A DNA stretch of 64,000 nt from Plasmopara viticola. Its lineage: Eukaryota; Oomycota; Peronosporomycetes; Peronosporales; Peronosporaceae. Below are positions 1-10,719 of this stretch, piece by piece. Within the stretch, counting starts at the first letter, position 1. The number at the start of each line of letters is the position of its first letter. The DNA lies in assembly GCA_001695595.3 (NCBI GenBank), contig MBPM02000052.1, forward strand, positions 515,476-579,475, in the 5' to 3' direction. The position numbers were made by a program, and so were the translations under genes. The notes beneath the pieces are model-generated. The model saw only the letters and a list, made by a program, of their open reading frames with translations, was not told where the DNA came from and did not search any database.

Positions 1-83
1 AACCCATTAAGGAAATACCTACGATTATGTGTGATGAAATTAATAGAGAGTACTATGGTGCATGATGTATGAAACACCAACCT

Positions 84-1250
84 TTAATTCATTCCAGCCT
101 TTAGGCCCAGAGCGGTAGGAAACACCAGGTACATCGTCTGGAAGACCATTTATAGGGTATGATCGGTTTGGATTCTGGAACATCATCAAGGGTCCACCGA
201 TTTGCGCCGAGAGTCGCCCGTGATGTAGACCATCATGGTCATCCCGATACCACCCGACACAACATTGGCGTATTTGACCCCAATATCACCACGAAAACCA
301 AGTGTACGGCCGTTGTCGCAGTTGATCACGAAATGAGTTCCGTCCATGTTGCAAAGCAGGTCCTCGTTCAGGTCGCCTGATTCGAAACCCTGGCGTAACT
401 CGTCCATATGGTACGCAACCGTTTTTGCGATATGGTCCTGCTGTGCGGCGCTGACCACCAACTCCCCGTTCTGTGCACGATAAACTATGTCATCCACCTC
501 CTATCACAGCAAACAATTTCAATCTGTAAACGTTATGTAGGTACAAGTGTAATAATACAACTTACCATGAACTGCTAACCCATCGTGTCTTGATTTTGTC
601 GACGAGAGGTTTGTTGTCGACTGGACCAATGAAGTTGGAATCGTGTACTGGCGCATCGTTCATGACAGTGCGAGCAAGCTGACCGATTAGGGCTGGAGAG
701 GATTTGACTCTAGCGGCCTTAAGCCGGATGAGTTCTGACAACAACTCGACGTATAAGTAGAAAACCCATTCAGATCGGCGTCGTCCTCTGCCAGCAACAG
801 CCTTGAGGTTGACCCTCTTTCGCACTGATGGCACGACTGCTGATATCGACTTTGGAGTCGAACCGCCGTACTTACCAACTTTATCGCGCATCTTCCACCA
901 CCTTGTGGCTTTGGTGCGATTGGCCTGAATTTAGTGCCAATGCCAATATCATTGTTTCAAGGAGACAATTCGACATACCTTGTAGTTTCCGCGGAAGTCT
1001 GAGGGAAACTTGGCGATCGCTCGTAGACTAAGCCTTGTTCACTGTTCTGGTCTGCCTCGGTAATCATCCAATTAATCACAGTGACCCGCGACGATATTGA
1101 TGCGACCTGTTGAAGCTTGCGCTTGTTGACGATCTGATCATCCGGCACGTGACTCTCATCTCCATCCTTTTCTTCCTCCGCTTCAACATCTTCGTTATCA
1201 CCAAGTTTCTCGTCATCGTCATCGACTGCTGGGACATTAGCGAGCAGCAC
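84..1250 (-). pseudogene. Decayed DDE-superfamily transposase
   Basis: Three minus-strand open stretches (1250-957, 891-562, 497-186) and a further frame at about 182-84 read as one broken protein. The first is acidic (VDDDDEKLGDNEDVEAEEE). The second has a basic segment like a DNA-binding region (NRTKATRWWKMRDK, GRGRRRSEW). The third contains NMDGTHFVIN, then TLGFRGD, VKYANVVSGG and MTMMVYI. After a shift near 180 the next frame gives MMFQNPNRSYPINGLPDDVP and SYRSGPKGW. I know this motif order from DDE transposase-like proteins that are abundant in Phytophthora genomes. GT-AG-like signals near 978/925 and 565/500 do not join the frames correctly, so I call decay rather than introns. The C-terminal catalytic part is missing or unrecognisable below about 84. 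Confidence 0.7.
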
Positions 1251-1439
1251 GTGCGACAGCAGATATTATCGGCGATGGAGAGCTGAGCGCCTCGACACTA
1301 CCATAATACCAGTCCAGACCAGTTAGTTTACTGGACTGTAGTCGTTTAGGATTCTGTAAAGTCCGTGCGGAGTCCGCACTATTTCTCAATCTCCCAAGGC
1401 GCAAAGTTCACAGTACATATATTAGTGTGGACTACACTA

Positions 1440-2260
1440 ATTCTCAAACCACATTAATTGCGGTCATCAGTGTAGCAATCTATCGACATGATGAGCATAA
1501 ATTTGAAATTATAGTTAACCAAGATAATCGTTGGTGAATACTTAACAGGTCCAATCATCTCATCAATCTTGCAACTGCAGTCTCTTGCATGCGTGTATCA
1601 CTAACTGTCATAAGTTGTGAAATGTCGTACACATGAATGTACAACAAGCAGTTCATCACTACTAATTTTCCCTAAGCTGATAAGCTTCCAGGAGATGGCT
1701 TGCAACTACCACACACTTACCATGAGGACTAAGTATCTCCTCAATGAGCAGTCCCCTCTACTGGTCGGCCGCGGCTTCTGTCAGTGATTCCTATAAGAAC
1801 CCGGGCAAGCCGATATTTTGCTTTGTTGGCTCCCTCGTGAATAGTAAGCATTAATTATTGCAGCCAAAGCGGCGGATGTTGCACTGGTCGATACCACTTT
1901 AGATTATCGGGGCTAGCCTTCAGTTATCGGTCCTACAAAAAAACACTAAAGGTGCGGAAAAAGTCCCATATACATCTAAACTTCTTTAAAATGCGCTTTC
2001 AAAGCCTCCTTCACTGTTAATGCTTGCACCTTTCACTGTCAATGCTTGCACCTTTAGTACGGTAAGTGCGTGGGAGGCTAACCCTTAAGTCATTGATGTA
2101 TTCAGTCACCTTGACTTTACCAGGAAGTGGCACTCCGACGAAGGCTTTGAGCTTATTCTAATTTAGAAATGTATGCAAAAGCTACGCCTTCCTTTTTAGC
2201 AGGCAAGAAAGCGTAAGCGCTGGCGAAAGTTATAATTTTGCCAAAAAAACGCTGGTACCA
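1440..2260 (+). pseudogene. Relic of unknown gene family, segment C (unit 1)
   Basis: This stretch is closely similar to 11170-12000 and, more distantly, to 16790-17350 (+) and to the reverse strand of the C segments in other units (for example 51274-50530). Broken readings such as LYWSAAASVSD and KPIFCFVGSL correspond to HHHWPAVDSI and EPVTFFIGS in the minus-strand copies. It is full of stops and frameshifts. Around 2000-2050 a block of about 22 bp (TTCACTGTTAATGCTTGCACC type) is tandemly duplicated, which the 11.7-kb copy lacks. I do not recognise the ancestral protein. Confidence 0.5.
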
Positions 2261-2602
2261 ATTGTTTCCTCTTCTTGGTGCGGCAATATTGAGGAACGGT
2301 GTTAATATTCCGTTGTAGTTTGCTCAAGACTTTTAGCGACGAACGGTGACTCGAACATAAGCGATTAGCAACATGCCCCCGTAATGCCGGTTGTCATTTC
2401 CCCCTTAACACAGCAATTTTTGTATGCATCCGTATAAACCGATCACAGGTCTCTAGAGAAAAACGAAGTGAACACTACAGTGGGACATACGAAGCACTCG
2501 TCTCAACCAGACGCAGTATACGTCATGCCTTGGTGTGACATACTACCTTGGCTTCAAGAGTGTTGATCAAGAAAAAGTGGCATAAATGGTCTTCAAACCT
2601 GG

Positions 2603-3440
2603 GTACAATCAGCTTAGATACGTCTTTACTGCTTTTTTTGTCGTGACCAGCAGCCAGGTAACTTCAGAACCTAGTTATTCGCTCCGAACCTTCGATCTTG
2701 AGCCGGTAATGTGGTCGTGAAGTCTCTGCCTAAATGATTTCGCCGAGGTAGCCGTGACGATCACAGCGATTTGGCGAATGAAGAGCGCTACGTCTCATCC
2801 GCTTTGGCGAGCATTATAATATAACGGTGTCTCAAGGTTGTCATTTGTTGCAGAGATTACCAAAACAAAGCCACGCGCTTCAGAGGCTATGGAGAAGAAC
2901 TTACCAGCTGCAAAGATTTCAACAAAGATGCCACCACGACTAAAGTTTGTAAATGAGATGGTACTTGCTACAGAGACTTAGATGAAGGTGGATAGTGCCG
3001 AAAAGCATAATGTGTTAAAAGTGGCTGCAAAAGGCGCAGACGAAGCAATGAAGAAACATCGAAACCATCTGGCGATGCTCCTCGTGATATAGCCGGCAAT
3101 GTGGCTCTCATATTTCCAGTGTGAAAAATCGACTTAGGCGGTATGAAGTCGATGGTTGCGTCAGACGGCTACACAAACAATGTCAAGCGAGCTCAGGCAG
3201 CGTTTGCCAACCTCTGCGACAAAAAAGTAGAATCAACTCTCGCAGAAATGTCTTAATTTTGTAGCACGTTATATTGGGAATTTGCATCAAGGGCTAAACA
3301 TGCGCACATGCAACATCTTGAAAACAAGCGCAGCGGTGTGTGCTCTTAGCTTGCGGAAAATGAGAAGGGATCGTAAAGTGTGGAATTAGTGGGAGATTTC
3401 TTAAATGAGTTTGGAGCAGTCTTAGTTCCCAAAATATAGT
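2603..3440 (+). pseudogene. Broken RxLR-EER effector relic (P1)
   Basis: A plus-strand degenerate member of the effector family. A signal-peptide-like stretch (FFVVTSSQV) lies near 2635-2665. An LPK-stop-FRRGSR segment then stands where the RxLR motif should be, followed by NEERYVSS as the EER region (about 2780-2800). Further on are KGADEAMKKH and, near 3185-3215, RAQAAFANLCD. Many stops and frameshifts break it, and the C-terminal NLS and proline-rich part is missing. It is closely similar to P2 at 12432-13300, with which it was duplicated. No product is expected. Confidence 0.75.
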
Positions 3441-3489
3441 TTTGAGGCAAGTTCGTTGTAGGTAATAATAGTTAAAGAACACGTTACCC

Positions 3490-4430
3490 ACTTCGCTAAT
3501 ACGTATCGTTCATGTTCTCGCAGCTTCTTTAAAGCTATTCGATTACAAATGCATTTTTACGTTTGGGAGGGACTTGTGATTGGTTCCACATTATTAAGCA
3601 TCAGTGTGACATGGATTGTACAAATACGACCTTTCTCTTTGTCACTTTCGGTCAACCAGTCAAGCGCTCGTCGATTTTCCTCAGCAAATCGGTGAAAAAT
3701 GTCGTTGAATGTCGCACTTTCTCGCTAATCCCAGCGTACGAATTTTTAAATACAACGACTTAAACGTTTTCTACAAAATGACGTAAGCAAAAATAGGTGG
3801 TACATAATTGTCTACTCGGCAGAACAATTTTTCTGTACATCGTTAAAAGCCCCAACCCATTAACTTTTATCTCATTTCGCTTGGCTAAATTACGTCGCCT
3901 GTGGACATAGATTATGTTTCGATATCAGGATGCGAAATCAATCGGCCAGCCGTCCAATGTCGAGGATGCGTAGAGTTTCCCTGGTTGTTGCATCTACACC
4001 TGACATCGATTAAGTGTGTGAATTAAAGTCGAAAGAGCTCTAAAATTCGACACGAATGCAAATTGTGCAACAACTAGGCAAGCACCTTAAGTGTACACGA
4101 ATGTGTACCGCTTTGGATTGTATGTTCTGTGATTAGCCGCATGATAGTCCCTTACTGTAGTCTTGATGTCACGGAAGCATGAGCGTTGCAGTTGCACTTT
4201 ATCTTCAGCCCCACTTTGATCTTCCACGCTGGCTAGAGACAAGATAAAAATATGCTCTCACACCATGTGACAAAAATGAGGGGCACCAGCTGCACCCATT
4301 TTCTGAATACATTGAATGTATCTTTAAACATTCAAAATAAACATATGCTGGGTTTTGATGATTTTTTTTACCACAATGTTGTATGATATCATGCTGCACT
4401 TTCTTTCTTTCTTTCTTCGAACCACTAAGC
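3490..4430 (-). pseudogene. Fragment of gag-like repeat relic (R segment), unit 1
   Basis: Read on the minus strand, this matches 13310-14290 (-) and the 5' half of the plus-strand R segments at 24.3, 31.6, 38.7, 46.1 and 52.4 kb. A shared block translates in pieces as GVDASIRDAHRH and continues to a MVYVHRR-like stretch. Frames are broken throughout. The part with the cysteine-knuckle-like motif seen in other R segments is not present here. A short TTTC microsatellite lies at 4400-4418. Confidence 0.4.
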
Positions 4431-4435
4431 GATAC

Positions 4436-4680
4436 CGAAAAACCTAGAGACTAATAAACCATCGCCCTGTCATCACTAACTGCATTGCTCAATGCACGAA
4501 ACGGACATAGGCGAACGAATGTGTACCGACATACATCGAGATTTGCTTTTGCGTCCTTGGCTTTTATTAACAATCTATCGAATTTGAGTACCACTACAAA
4601 ATCGCATTGTCACCAATCATTTCGTAATTTACATCAGCTGTACCAAAGTCTATTGTGTCAAGAACGATAGAGTAATTTTC
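4436..4680 (+). pseudogene. 5' fragment of unknown family, segment B (unit 1)
   Basis: The fragment encodes GHRRTNVYRHTSR, the conserved N-terminal motif of segment B. The same motif recurs at 14345-14420 (+) and, in variant form, on the minus strand at 52409-52330 and 24205-24125. In the best copies it follows an ATG. Here the continuation is lost in AT-rich sequence after about 4620. Confidence 0.45.
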
Positions 4681-4871
4681 TTACATATTTCTTCGGTTGG
4701 AGTTTGTTCCTTATGAATATTCGTATCAGATTTGAGATCTTTATGAGCCCTGTAGTTATTTATATGGGTGTATACGGGTACTAAATTTGGTTAAGTACTG
4801 GTTTTACTATTGTTCGTCTAATTTGAATAAATAGTTTATTTACTGCGGCGTGTTACCTAGTCTATTTCTTG

Positions 4872-5199
4872 TAATGTAATGTAATGTATTACGTTATCGC
4901 GTTGCCAAGTTATGCACGTGCTAGACTCAGTCTGGCTAGTCCACGGCATAAAGTGGTGTCCGCATACGTCGGGTCTCGTTCGGCGGGCAGTGCAGCCAGC
5001 ACCGAGGTCGTGAGGGTCTTCCATTTCTTTTTAGCTCTGACTTGGTAAGAGCCCAGGTGGCGCCCTTGTGCTGGAGACCGTCGCGTAGAGGGGTAGACTC
5101 GTTAGAGACCTGCAGATGCCCGAGAGCACCTGCCCGAAGCGCGCGAGCATTAAGCCCCCGCGCTTGGATGAAGGGCGTCACCCCAACTTTTTCCGAGCA
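4872..5199 (-). mobile_element. Short LINE-derived element copy S1
   Basis: A minus-strand copy of a roughly 320-bp element made of three blocks of the longer LINE at 56673-57812: its 5' end, a short piece holding GGGCTCTTACCAAGTCAGAG, and its last 150 or so bp. It ends in a pentanucleotide tail (TGTAATGTAATG at 4870-4885). A clear target duplication is not visible. It is missing from the paralogous position in the second duplication half. Confidence 0.8.
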
Positions 5200-5421
5200 C
5201 AGCTACCGGAAATTACTCACAATTCCCATTTGTGAGTTTTTTCTCTTCCTCTATGTAGGAGCACAGTTGGGTTTGCAGCTATACAGCACCATACGATCTC
5301 TAAAAATTAATAGCAATTTATCATCACTGATTTGCTTGAAATTCATTTCATAGATTTAAATAATAATGACAGGAAATTTTATCTTCCTGTATCAGTATTA
5401 TATTTTATCACAGCGCTCAAC

Positions 5422-5433
5422 TTGACTGGCTGT
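5422..5433 (+). promoter_or_regulatory. Conserved upstream box of effector E1
   Basis: TTGACTGGCTGT starts 69 nt before the E1 ATG. The same sequence occurs 58-69 nt before E2 (18171-18182) and 57-68 nt before E3 (29077-29066, minus). A variant lies before E5 (42266-42256, minus). Conservation at fixed spacing between diverged copies suggests a core-promoter or 5'UTR element, but this is inference. Confidence 0.4.
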
Positions 5434-5490
5434 CGCGGGAGTTAAAATTCAGAAAACCCATTGCGTTCTATTTTCCCCAGTATAAACTCC

Positions 5491-6918
5491 ATGCTCGGCG
5501 TGTATTGCGTTTTGACTGCTTTTCTCGTCGCCAACAGCCAGATAGCTGCAGACTCTGGCCAAGAATTACAAGTGTACCATCATGACGTCATGACAGCCGG
5601 TAATGGTGTGAACTCGCTGCCAAATCACTTTCTCCGAAATAGCCGTGACACTCACAACGACTTGGGGAATGAAGAGCGCTACGTCTCTTCTGTTTTAGCG
5701 AGCATGATCAATGAGGGTGTCGAAAAGTTGCCACGTGTTGCAGAGATTATAAAAAAGAATGCAGGGGTTGCAAAGGCTGGGAAGAGGAAGCCACGCGCTT
5801 CAAGGGCTGTAAAGAAGGTAATCGCTGCAGAGGTTCCAAGAAAGACGCCTCTACGACCAACAATTGTAGAAAAGATGCCACATGCTGCAGAGGCTATAGA
5901 GAAGATGGAAAACTCCAAAGCGTTTCAGGAATTAGAAGTGGCCGCAAAAGGCGCAGACGAAGCATTACAGAAACATTGGAATCCATCTGGGAAGGCCGTC
6001 GGCGTTGGCGATGCTTCTCGTGATATATCCGGCAATGAAATCCTCAGTTTAAAAAAGTGGAAGGTGGACTTTAATGGCATGAGGTCGATGGATGTGTCAC
6101 CCAAGCACGCGGACAAGATCGATCGTGTTCATGCAGCGTTTGCCAACCTCTGCGACGGGGATGTAGAACCAACACGCGCGGAAACGTCTTATTTCTGGAG
6201 CATGTTGAATTGGAGAGACGCGCCAAATAGTAAAAGAAATCACCGCGTAGATCTTGTACGTCAAGCGCAGCGGTATGTGCTTCTTGGCTTGCGGGAATTC
6301 AAAAAGGATACCTTGTTCTGGGAGGAGTGGCATGCATTGCCGAAATTTGTAAAATTCGCCGTGTTGGACTACTTGCTGAATTTGCATTATCAGAGATTGG
6401 TCCGGATGTACAACATTTTCCGCCGAAATCAGCCTAATAAAAAGGCTGCAATATTGAACCTGGACGTCAATCCTGCCGGCAACGCTGGCACCAGCAATGC
6501 TGTGGCTCTACATGAGCTCCTAAATGTGCACAGTTCATATCCGTCAGGGCCATTGAATGCGGCATCGACGCCCAAGGGTCGTCGCTCTAAAAGATCAAGG
6601 CGTACCTACGAGGGCAACATCGCCACAACTAGTCTTCCATCTAAGCAGTCGAGAATGCAAAGTCCAATGCCGGAATTACCGCTTCGGACAGCAACAACGA
6701 CCTCAGGCGACCACTCTGTCTCTACTAAGTGGTCGCCTGAGATCGTTGTTTCCAACAAACCCAGCTCTGGCGACTCGAAGGTGCAGAGTTTAGAGGCGTT
6801 GGCGCCCCCATCCACTGCATTGACGCCCAAAGACGTTGACACGGAACTCAGCCTCGGTGGCATCTATGACAAAAGCACTTTCAGAGCTCCATCTGTGCCA
6901 GAAAAGCCTTCATCGTAA
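5491..6918 (+). CDS. Secreted RxLR-like/EER effector E1
   Basis: A 475-aa predicted secreted effector. I start at the ATG at 5491 because it aligns with the MCGAYSVLTA start of E3 to E7; the frame is open 10 codons further upstream but without ATG. Residues 1 to about 21 (MLGVYCVLTAFLVANSQIAA) form a signal peptide. HFLR at 46-49 is an RxLR variant with His for the first Arg, and EER is at 61-63. A Lys/Ala-rich stretch covers about 85-145, and the family core GDASRDISGN is at 173-182. VLDYLLNLHYQRLVRMYNIF at 291-310 is a helical, W/Y-containing segment that may be WY-like, though I cannot show the fold. KGRRSKRSRR at 362-371 looks like a nuclear localisation signal. The C-terminus has one PPSTALT and LSLGGIYDKS. 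RxLR-EER proteins are known to be secreted by oomycetes and to act inside plant cells; the target here is unknown. Confidence 0.9.
   Translation: MLGVYCVLTAFLVANSQIAADSGQELQVYHHDVMTAGNGVNSLPNHFLRNSRDTHNDLGNEERYVSSVLASMINEGVEKLPRVAEIIKKNAGVAKAGKRKPRASRAVKKVIAAEVPRKTPLRPTIVEKMPHAAEAIEKMENSKAFQELEVAAKGADEALQKHWNPSGKAVGVGDASRDISGNEILSLKKWKVDFNGMRSMDVSPKHADKIDRVHAAFANLCDGDVEPTRAETSYFWSMLNWRDAPNSKRNHRVDLVRQAQRYVLLGLREFKKDTLFWEEWHALPKFVKFAVLDYLLNLHYQRLVRMYNIFRRNQPNKKAAILNLDVNPAGNAGTSNAVALHELLNVHSSYPSGPLNAASTPKGRRSKRSRRTYEGNIATTSLPSKQSRMQSPMPELPLRTATTTSGDHSVSTKWSPEIVVSNKPSSGDSKVQSLEALAPPSTALTPKDVDTELSLGGIYDKSTFRAPSVPEKPSS
6693..6750. repeat. Inverted repeat inside the E1 coding sequence
   Basis: Arms 6693-6714 and 6729-6750 are reverse complements over 22 bp with one mismatch (core CTCAGGCGACCAC / GTGGTCGCCTGAG), separated by 14 nt. 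E2 has the left arm but not the right one at the matching place. The E1 right arm therefore looks like an inverted copy that added a few codons in frame. Confidence 0.85.
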
Positions 6919-7480
6919 GTGGCATGACAAGATCATTTTTCGTGCGGTGGATTAGCTTCTAAATGATTTTTATAAAACCTGAACACATTCCTGCTTTGAT
7001 TTAGTAACTTTGGGCAAGGTTTAAGTTTCGTATTTCTTGTTTGTAGTCGTTTATCTATCAAGACTGGCTTTTACATGTCTTTGTGTTGGGGCCAGACTAG
7101 ACGTTGCGATTATCTACATGGCTGAATTTTTAGGATCCACACGAATGGTGTTAAATATACGATCGTTCATTGCCAAAAGTGCCGAGATTTACGATCATAT
7201 AGAGAAGATATAAAAAGCGCGCCGCATGCTCTCTCCTTATCGGGGTAATAGACACAGCATAAAAGCCATCGCGTACATTCAACGAGGAATAGGCAAAAAA
7301 GGGGAGTATTTCCTACCAAAAATTCGCTACGGGGTAGCAACTTTTGAGCTCACTTGTAGTCATAACACTTATGAACTAGTTAAGTTGACGTTGTTAGGGT
7401 GCAATACTGCATAACTAACACACTCGTCCATCATTTTAAATTTTACTTGAGTATTTTTCAAGTAAAGAACGGCTCATCTG
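6919..7480. other. 3' flank of E1, shared with other plus-strand copies
   Basis: This AT-rich flank is closely repeated after E2 (19647-20210) and, less closely, after the relics P3 (29908-30480) and P5 (42934-43500). The landmark is GTGGCATGA followed by ATTTATATA-like and CGTATTTCTT stretches. This shows that the plus-strand relics of the right-hand array belong to the E1/E2 lineage. The open frame at 7226-7414 has no support in the other copies, so I call no gene. Confidence 0.5.
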
Positions 7481-7489
7481 AGCCTAAAT

Positions 7490-9860
7490 TTTTCAAAAAA
7501 CATTGTTCATAAAAGGACTGCGTGCGTTACGAGCGTCTTTTTGTTGGACGTTCGTTTCAGGAACTGATAGCACACCGTAGCCTGCCATACCCACTCCGCA
7601 GACAAATTAAGGAGCGATTGTAATTAAAGCTCCTTCTTTTCTTTTTCTTTCGGCAAACTTTGAGGCTAGCTAGCGCTCACGCCAATTTTCCTGCCAAATA
7701 AAGCTCTAGCTTCATAAATGTTTATATGGATCAACGGATGCTGATAGCCTCCATTATTGGAGTGTCTCTCCGGAAAAATCAAGGTACTAATAGGGTCTTT
7801 TTCTCTTAAAGCTGCAGGCAATGTATTTATGGATTAGCGGATGCTGATAGCCTTGAATATCAAAGGTGACTCGATAGACTAAAGGCATTACTTTTTCGCT
7901 TCAGAGGTGCAGGTGGTAACAGTAAAAGAGGCCTTTCAAAACGTATTTGAGGAGTACATCCTCTAAAATGCTTTTTCAAAGGTGTCTAGCCGCGAATAGA
8001 CTTTCTTCTTCGGATCACCGAAATATTGCAGTTCCCTCGCGCAAGTTGTGGTTTTGTTCACAAACCTGATGACTTAGCACCAATCTCTAAAGACTAAAAC
8101 GGCTTCGACGACAGCAAGTTCGGCCATATAGATGCAATAGGCAAGCGCATGGCCTCTGACTAGCCTGAGTGGAGTCAAGGATGTAAACTGCTGGCTCACC
8201 CGAGTACTTTGGAGGGTCACTTATAGATGCCGCGACAGTGGGACGCCCCGTTTAAAAAACAGTGAGTCCTCGTGATGAGTGTGCGTTTGGTCCTAACCAT
8301 TCCCTGACAGCTTGATAGGTTTTGGAGAACTCAGCATTAGTGGTCTGCTTGCTGAAATATAACACAGTCACGGAGGAAACTGATAATGGTCGGACATTGG
8401 ATGAGGCTGAGGTGAAGTCATTAAAGGAGATTCTGTTTCTCGAAGCAAATTGAGAAGCGATATTAGATGAAGAGCTCTTACGACTTATTTTCTTGCTACA
8501 GCCTAAGTGGTGACTCTCAGCCATCTACTACACCATCCTGAAAGCTATCATTCTTCTCTGTCCATTTGGCTTCTCACAAATCCTAGATTTCTTTTAGCCA
8601 TTAGGGTCACTTAATTCCCAATGATTATGGGACATCTGGGAATGTTTTCCGGTCGGAAACTTTTTAATCGCCTATTTTTATGGACCGTACTAATGCATAT
8701 GTATTTTAGGAACATCTCGATTATTTTACCTAAAGGCTGTTACCGCCAATTTTGCCGGTAACAGCCTTTAAACAAAATAATGAGTGTTCATTTGTACGAT
8801 ACCTCACAATCGCATATATAAATACGTATGGAAGAGATCGCAGTTGCAGGACTGGTTTGATTAAAGTGCCAATAATTACAATAATCAGTAACGATTTTTC
8901 TGGCTTACCGATAAATCCTTTTTATGTTGACCATGTCGATCGATGCTAACTTCATGCTAATTATAAATAATGCGGCTTTACGTTACGAATCAGTTGCTTT
9001 AAGGCAAATAGGCCTAAATCTCGGTCAAACAATTGGCTATGTTGCTATTTCATTACGGAATAGTTGTTTCACGAGATATGGCCTGCAGCTTCTTTTGAAA
9101 GCACCACGTGCACCCTACTATTCACAATCTTCGTAGCCATTTATACCTTTAAGCTTGATCAGCATGAACCTCACATTCGACTCTTCCGTCCGGGCACTGG
9201 AGTCCGTAGCTACTGAATTCTGGATCATAATTTTTTTCTAGGACTCGAATACTTGACTGCTAGAAGTGATGCAACTTTAGCCGTCTTTATTGGATCGTAG
9301 AAGCCAGCGAGTCAACTGAGCAGTCCCAAATTGCTCGATTGGCAGGTGGTTTATCTATTAATGAATCGTCGCAATATCGACAATCAACCCGCGTGGACGG
9401 AACAGCAAAACAAGATGTACCAGGAACGGTTGCTCCTTGCACAAAGGTGCTTGTAAAATGATATACAATCTTCCTGTAAAATAACGTTTATTAATCTATA
9501 TATCAAGAAAATCGACATGAGCAGTACAACAAAAATTTGACAAATCCACCTGATACAAGACCACCCTATCTTGTCTAATGCCAGCTCAATAGTCTATGCA
9601 CGGAGCTATATTCGATTCGATACCCGTCAAAATATCTCAGTACGCAAAGTGGCATAAGTTCTGATTGGCAGAACCAGTATTTATCACAGTAGTTCAGCTT
9701 TATGTATCGTTCAATTGCACGAACCACAATGCTTTGTTTCCTCTGGCTATCCATACCATAGGAATGTCGGGGCTGCAGCTTCAATATGACCAACATCCCG
9801 CTCCTGGAGCTATATTTCACTGTGAAGACGCTTGCAGCGCATTCAGTCGCTTTGAGCACC
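7490..9860 (-). pseudogene. Relic of unknown gene family, segments B-C-D (unit E1)
   Basis: Read from 9860 down, the order is segment B (9859-9140: VILKLQPRHSYGMDSQRK, IKLNYCDKYWF, a shadow of ATDSGARTEESH near 9200), then C (8524-7650: KQTTNAEFSKTYQAVREWL, NAHSSRG, YFGDPK-like), then D (about 7580-7490). The same order recurs in every effector unit, always minus relative to the right-hand array. It is broken by many stops. Between B and C, this unit and the E2 unit carry about 0.4 kb (8352-8770) that the E4 to E6 units lack. I do not recognise the ancestral function. Confidence 0.5.
8731..8770. repeat. Perfect 15-bp inverted repeat
   Basis: TAAAGGCTGTTACCG (8731-8745) and CGGTAACAGCCTTTA (8756-8770) are perfect reverse complements around a 10-nt loop. 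The paralogous place in the E2 unit has GTTACCGGCA / TGCCGGTAAC (21451-21474) with a 4-nt loop. It could be a hairpin, or the end of a small inserted element. Confidence 0.8.
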
Positions 9861-9869
9861 TATCGGAGG

Positions 9870-10700
9870 AATGCTTCCAGCTTAAATCGCAGCTAAGAAA
9901 GCTTATTTGGCACATTTTAAAGCATTAAGACTTAGTACGGTTTTTAGAATTCAAGCATTTGTAGTAAAATCTTTGTTAGCATACTCAGTGAGCAGAAAAC
10001 GACATCTTTATGGAGAAGTATAATAGCTAAGCAAAAGCCCGATCTAAAACGAGCGAAGGCCGACTAAACATATTATTAACTCAAATCTTGCTGGTTGGGC
10101 CTCGTCTCGATAAATTGTGTCTATCTTTTTCGCCGATCAAGCCTCAAACGTACGCGAGGCTGTGCCTGTCGATTCATCAAGAAAAGAGCTAACGGCGCCG
10201 CCTTTATACTTTTTCTAGATGATAAATACTTCTTGCGTTTTCGTCTGCAATTATAAATCTGAGAAAAATAGTTCCATCTACTATACTATAAGGGTGGATA
10301 CCTATTGAGACAGAGTGCAGCAAGCGAAACAGTCAGACGTTACCTAAATGATAATCGTTGCGGATGGAACCATTGCTAAACGACAAAAATTAGACTGGGT
10401 AACACATCGCACTAAATTACACTATCTTTTCAAATTTAAAGCACGTTAATAACACCAGTTTGGAACTTGAGTCTAATACCGGTACTTTCCCACGTTAAGC
10501 ATAAACTAATAAATAATCAGGCCAACCTAACCTTCGATTTTTAATTAGATTGAAAAATATATTCCTTAGGAAATTATATAAATAAATATACCCAATTAAA
10601 CAGAAATACGCCTTTTCGTGATTTACACAGCAAACTACGGTAAAGCTGATGTAGCGCAAAATACCAAAGTGATTAGTAGATCGCTAAGTCAAAATTACGC
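9870..10700. other. Non-coding duplicated spacer
   Basis: No supportable gene. The stretch is almost identical to 22610-23345 and the following 23700-23733. It contains the uninterrupted versions of the two sites where elements S3 and S4 sit in the second copy: TACGCCTTTTCGT at 10607-10619 and GTAAAGCTGATGTA at 10640-10653. Confidence 0.7.
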
Positions 10701-10719
10701 CCACGCGAGTAGACTGACT

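Noticed and set aside
925..978. Possible intron in the DDE transposase (GTATGT at 978, CAG at 925)
   Set aside because: Splicing there does not place the downstream NRTKATRWWK frame in phase, so frameshift decay is more likely.
5461..5490. Ten extra in-frame codons before the E1 ATG (also 18210-18239 for E2, and longer extensions before E4, E5, E6 and E7)
   Set aside because: They start with non-ATG codons and are not conserved between E1/E2 and E3 to E7, whereas the ATG followed by the signal peptide is.
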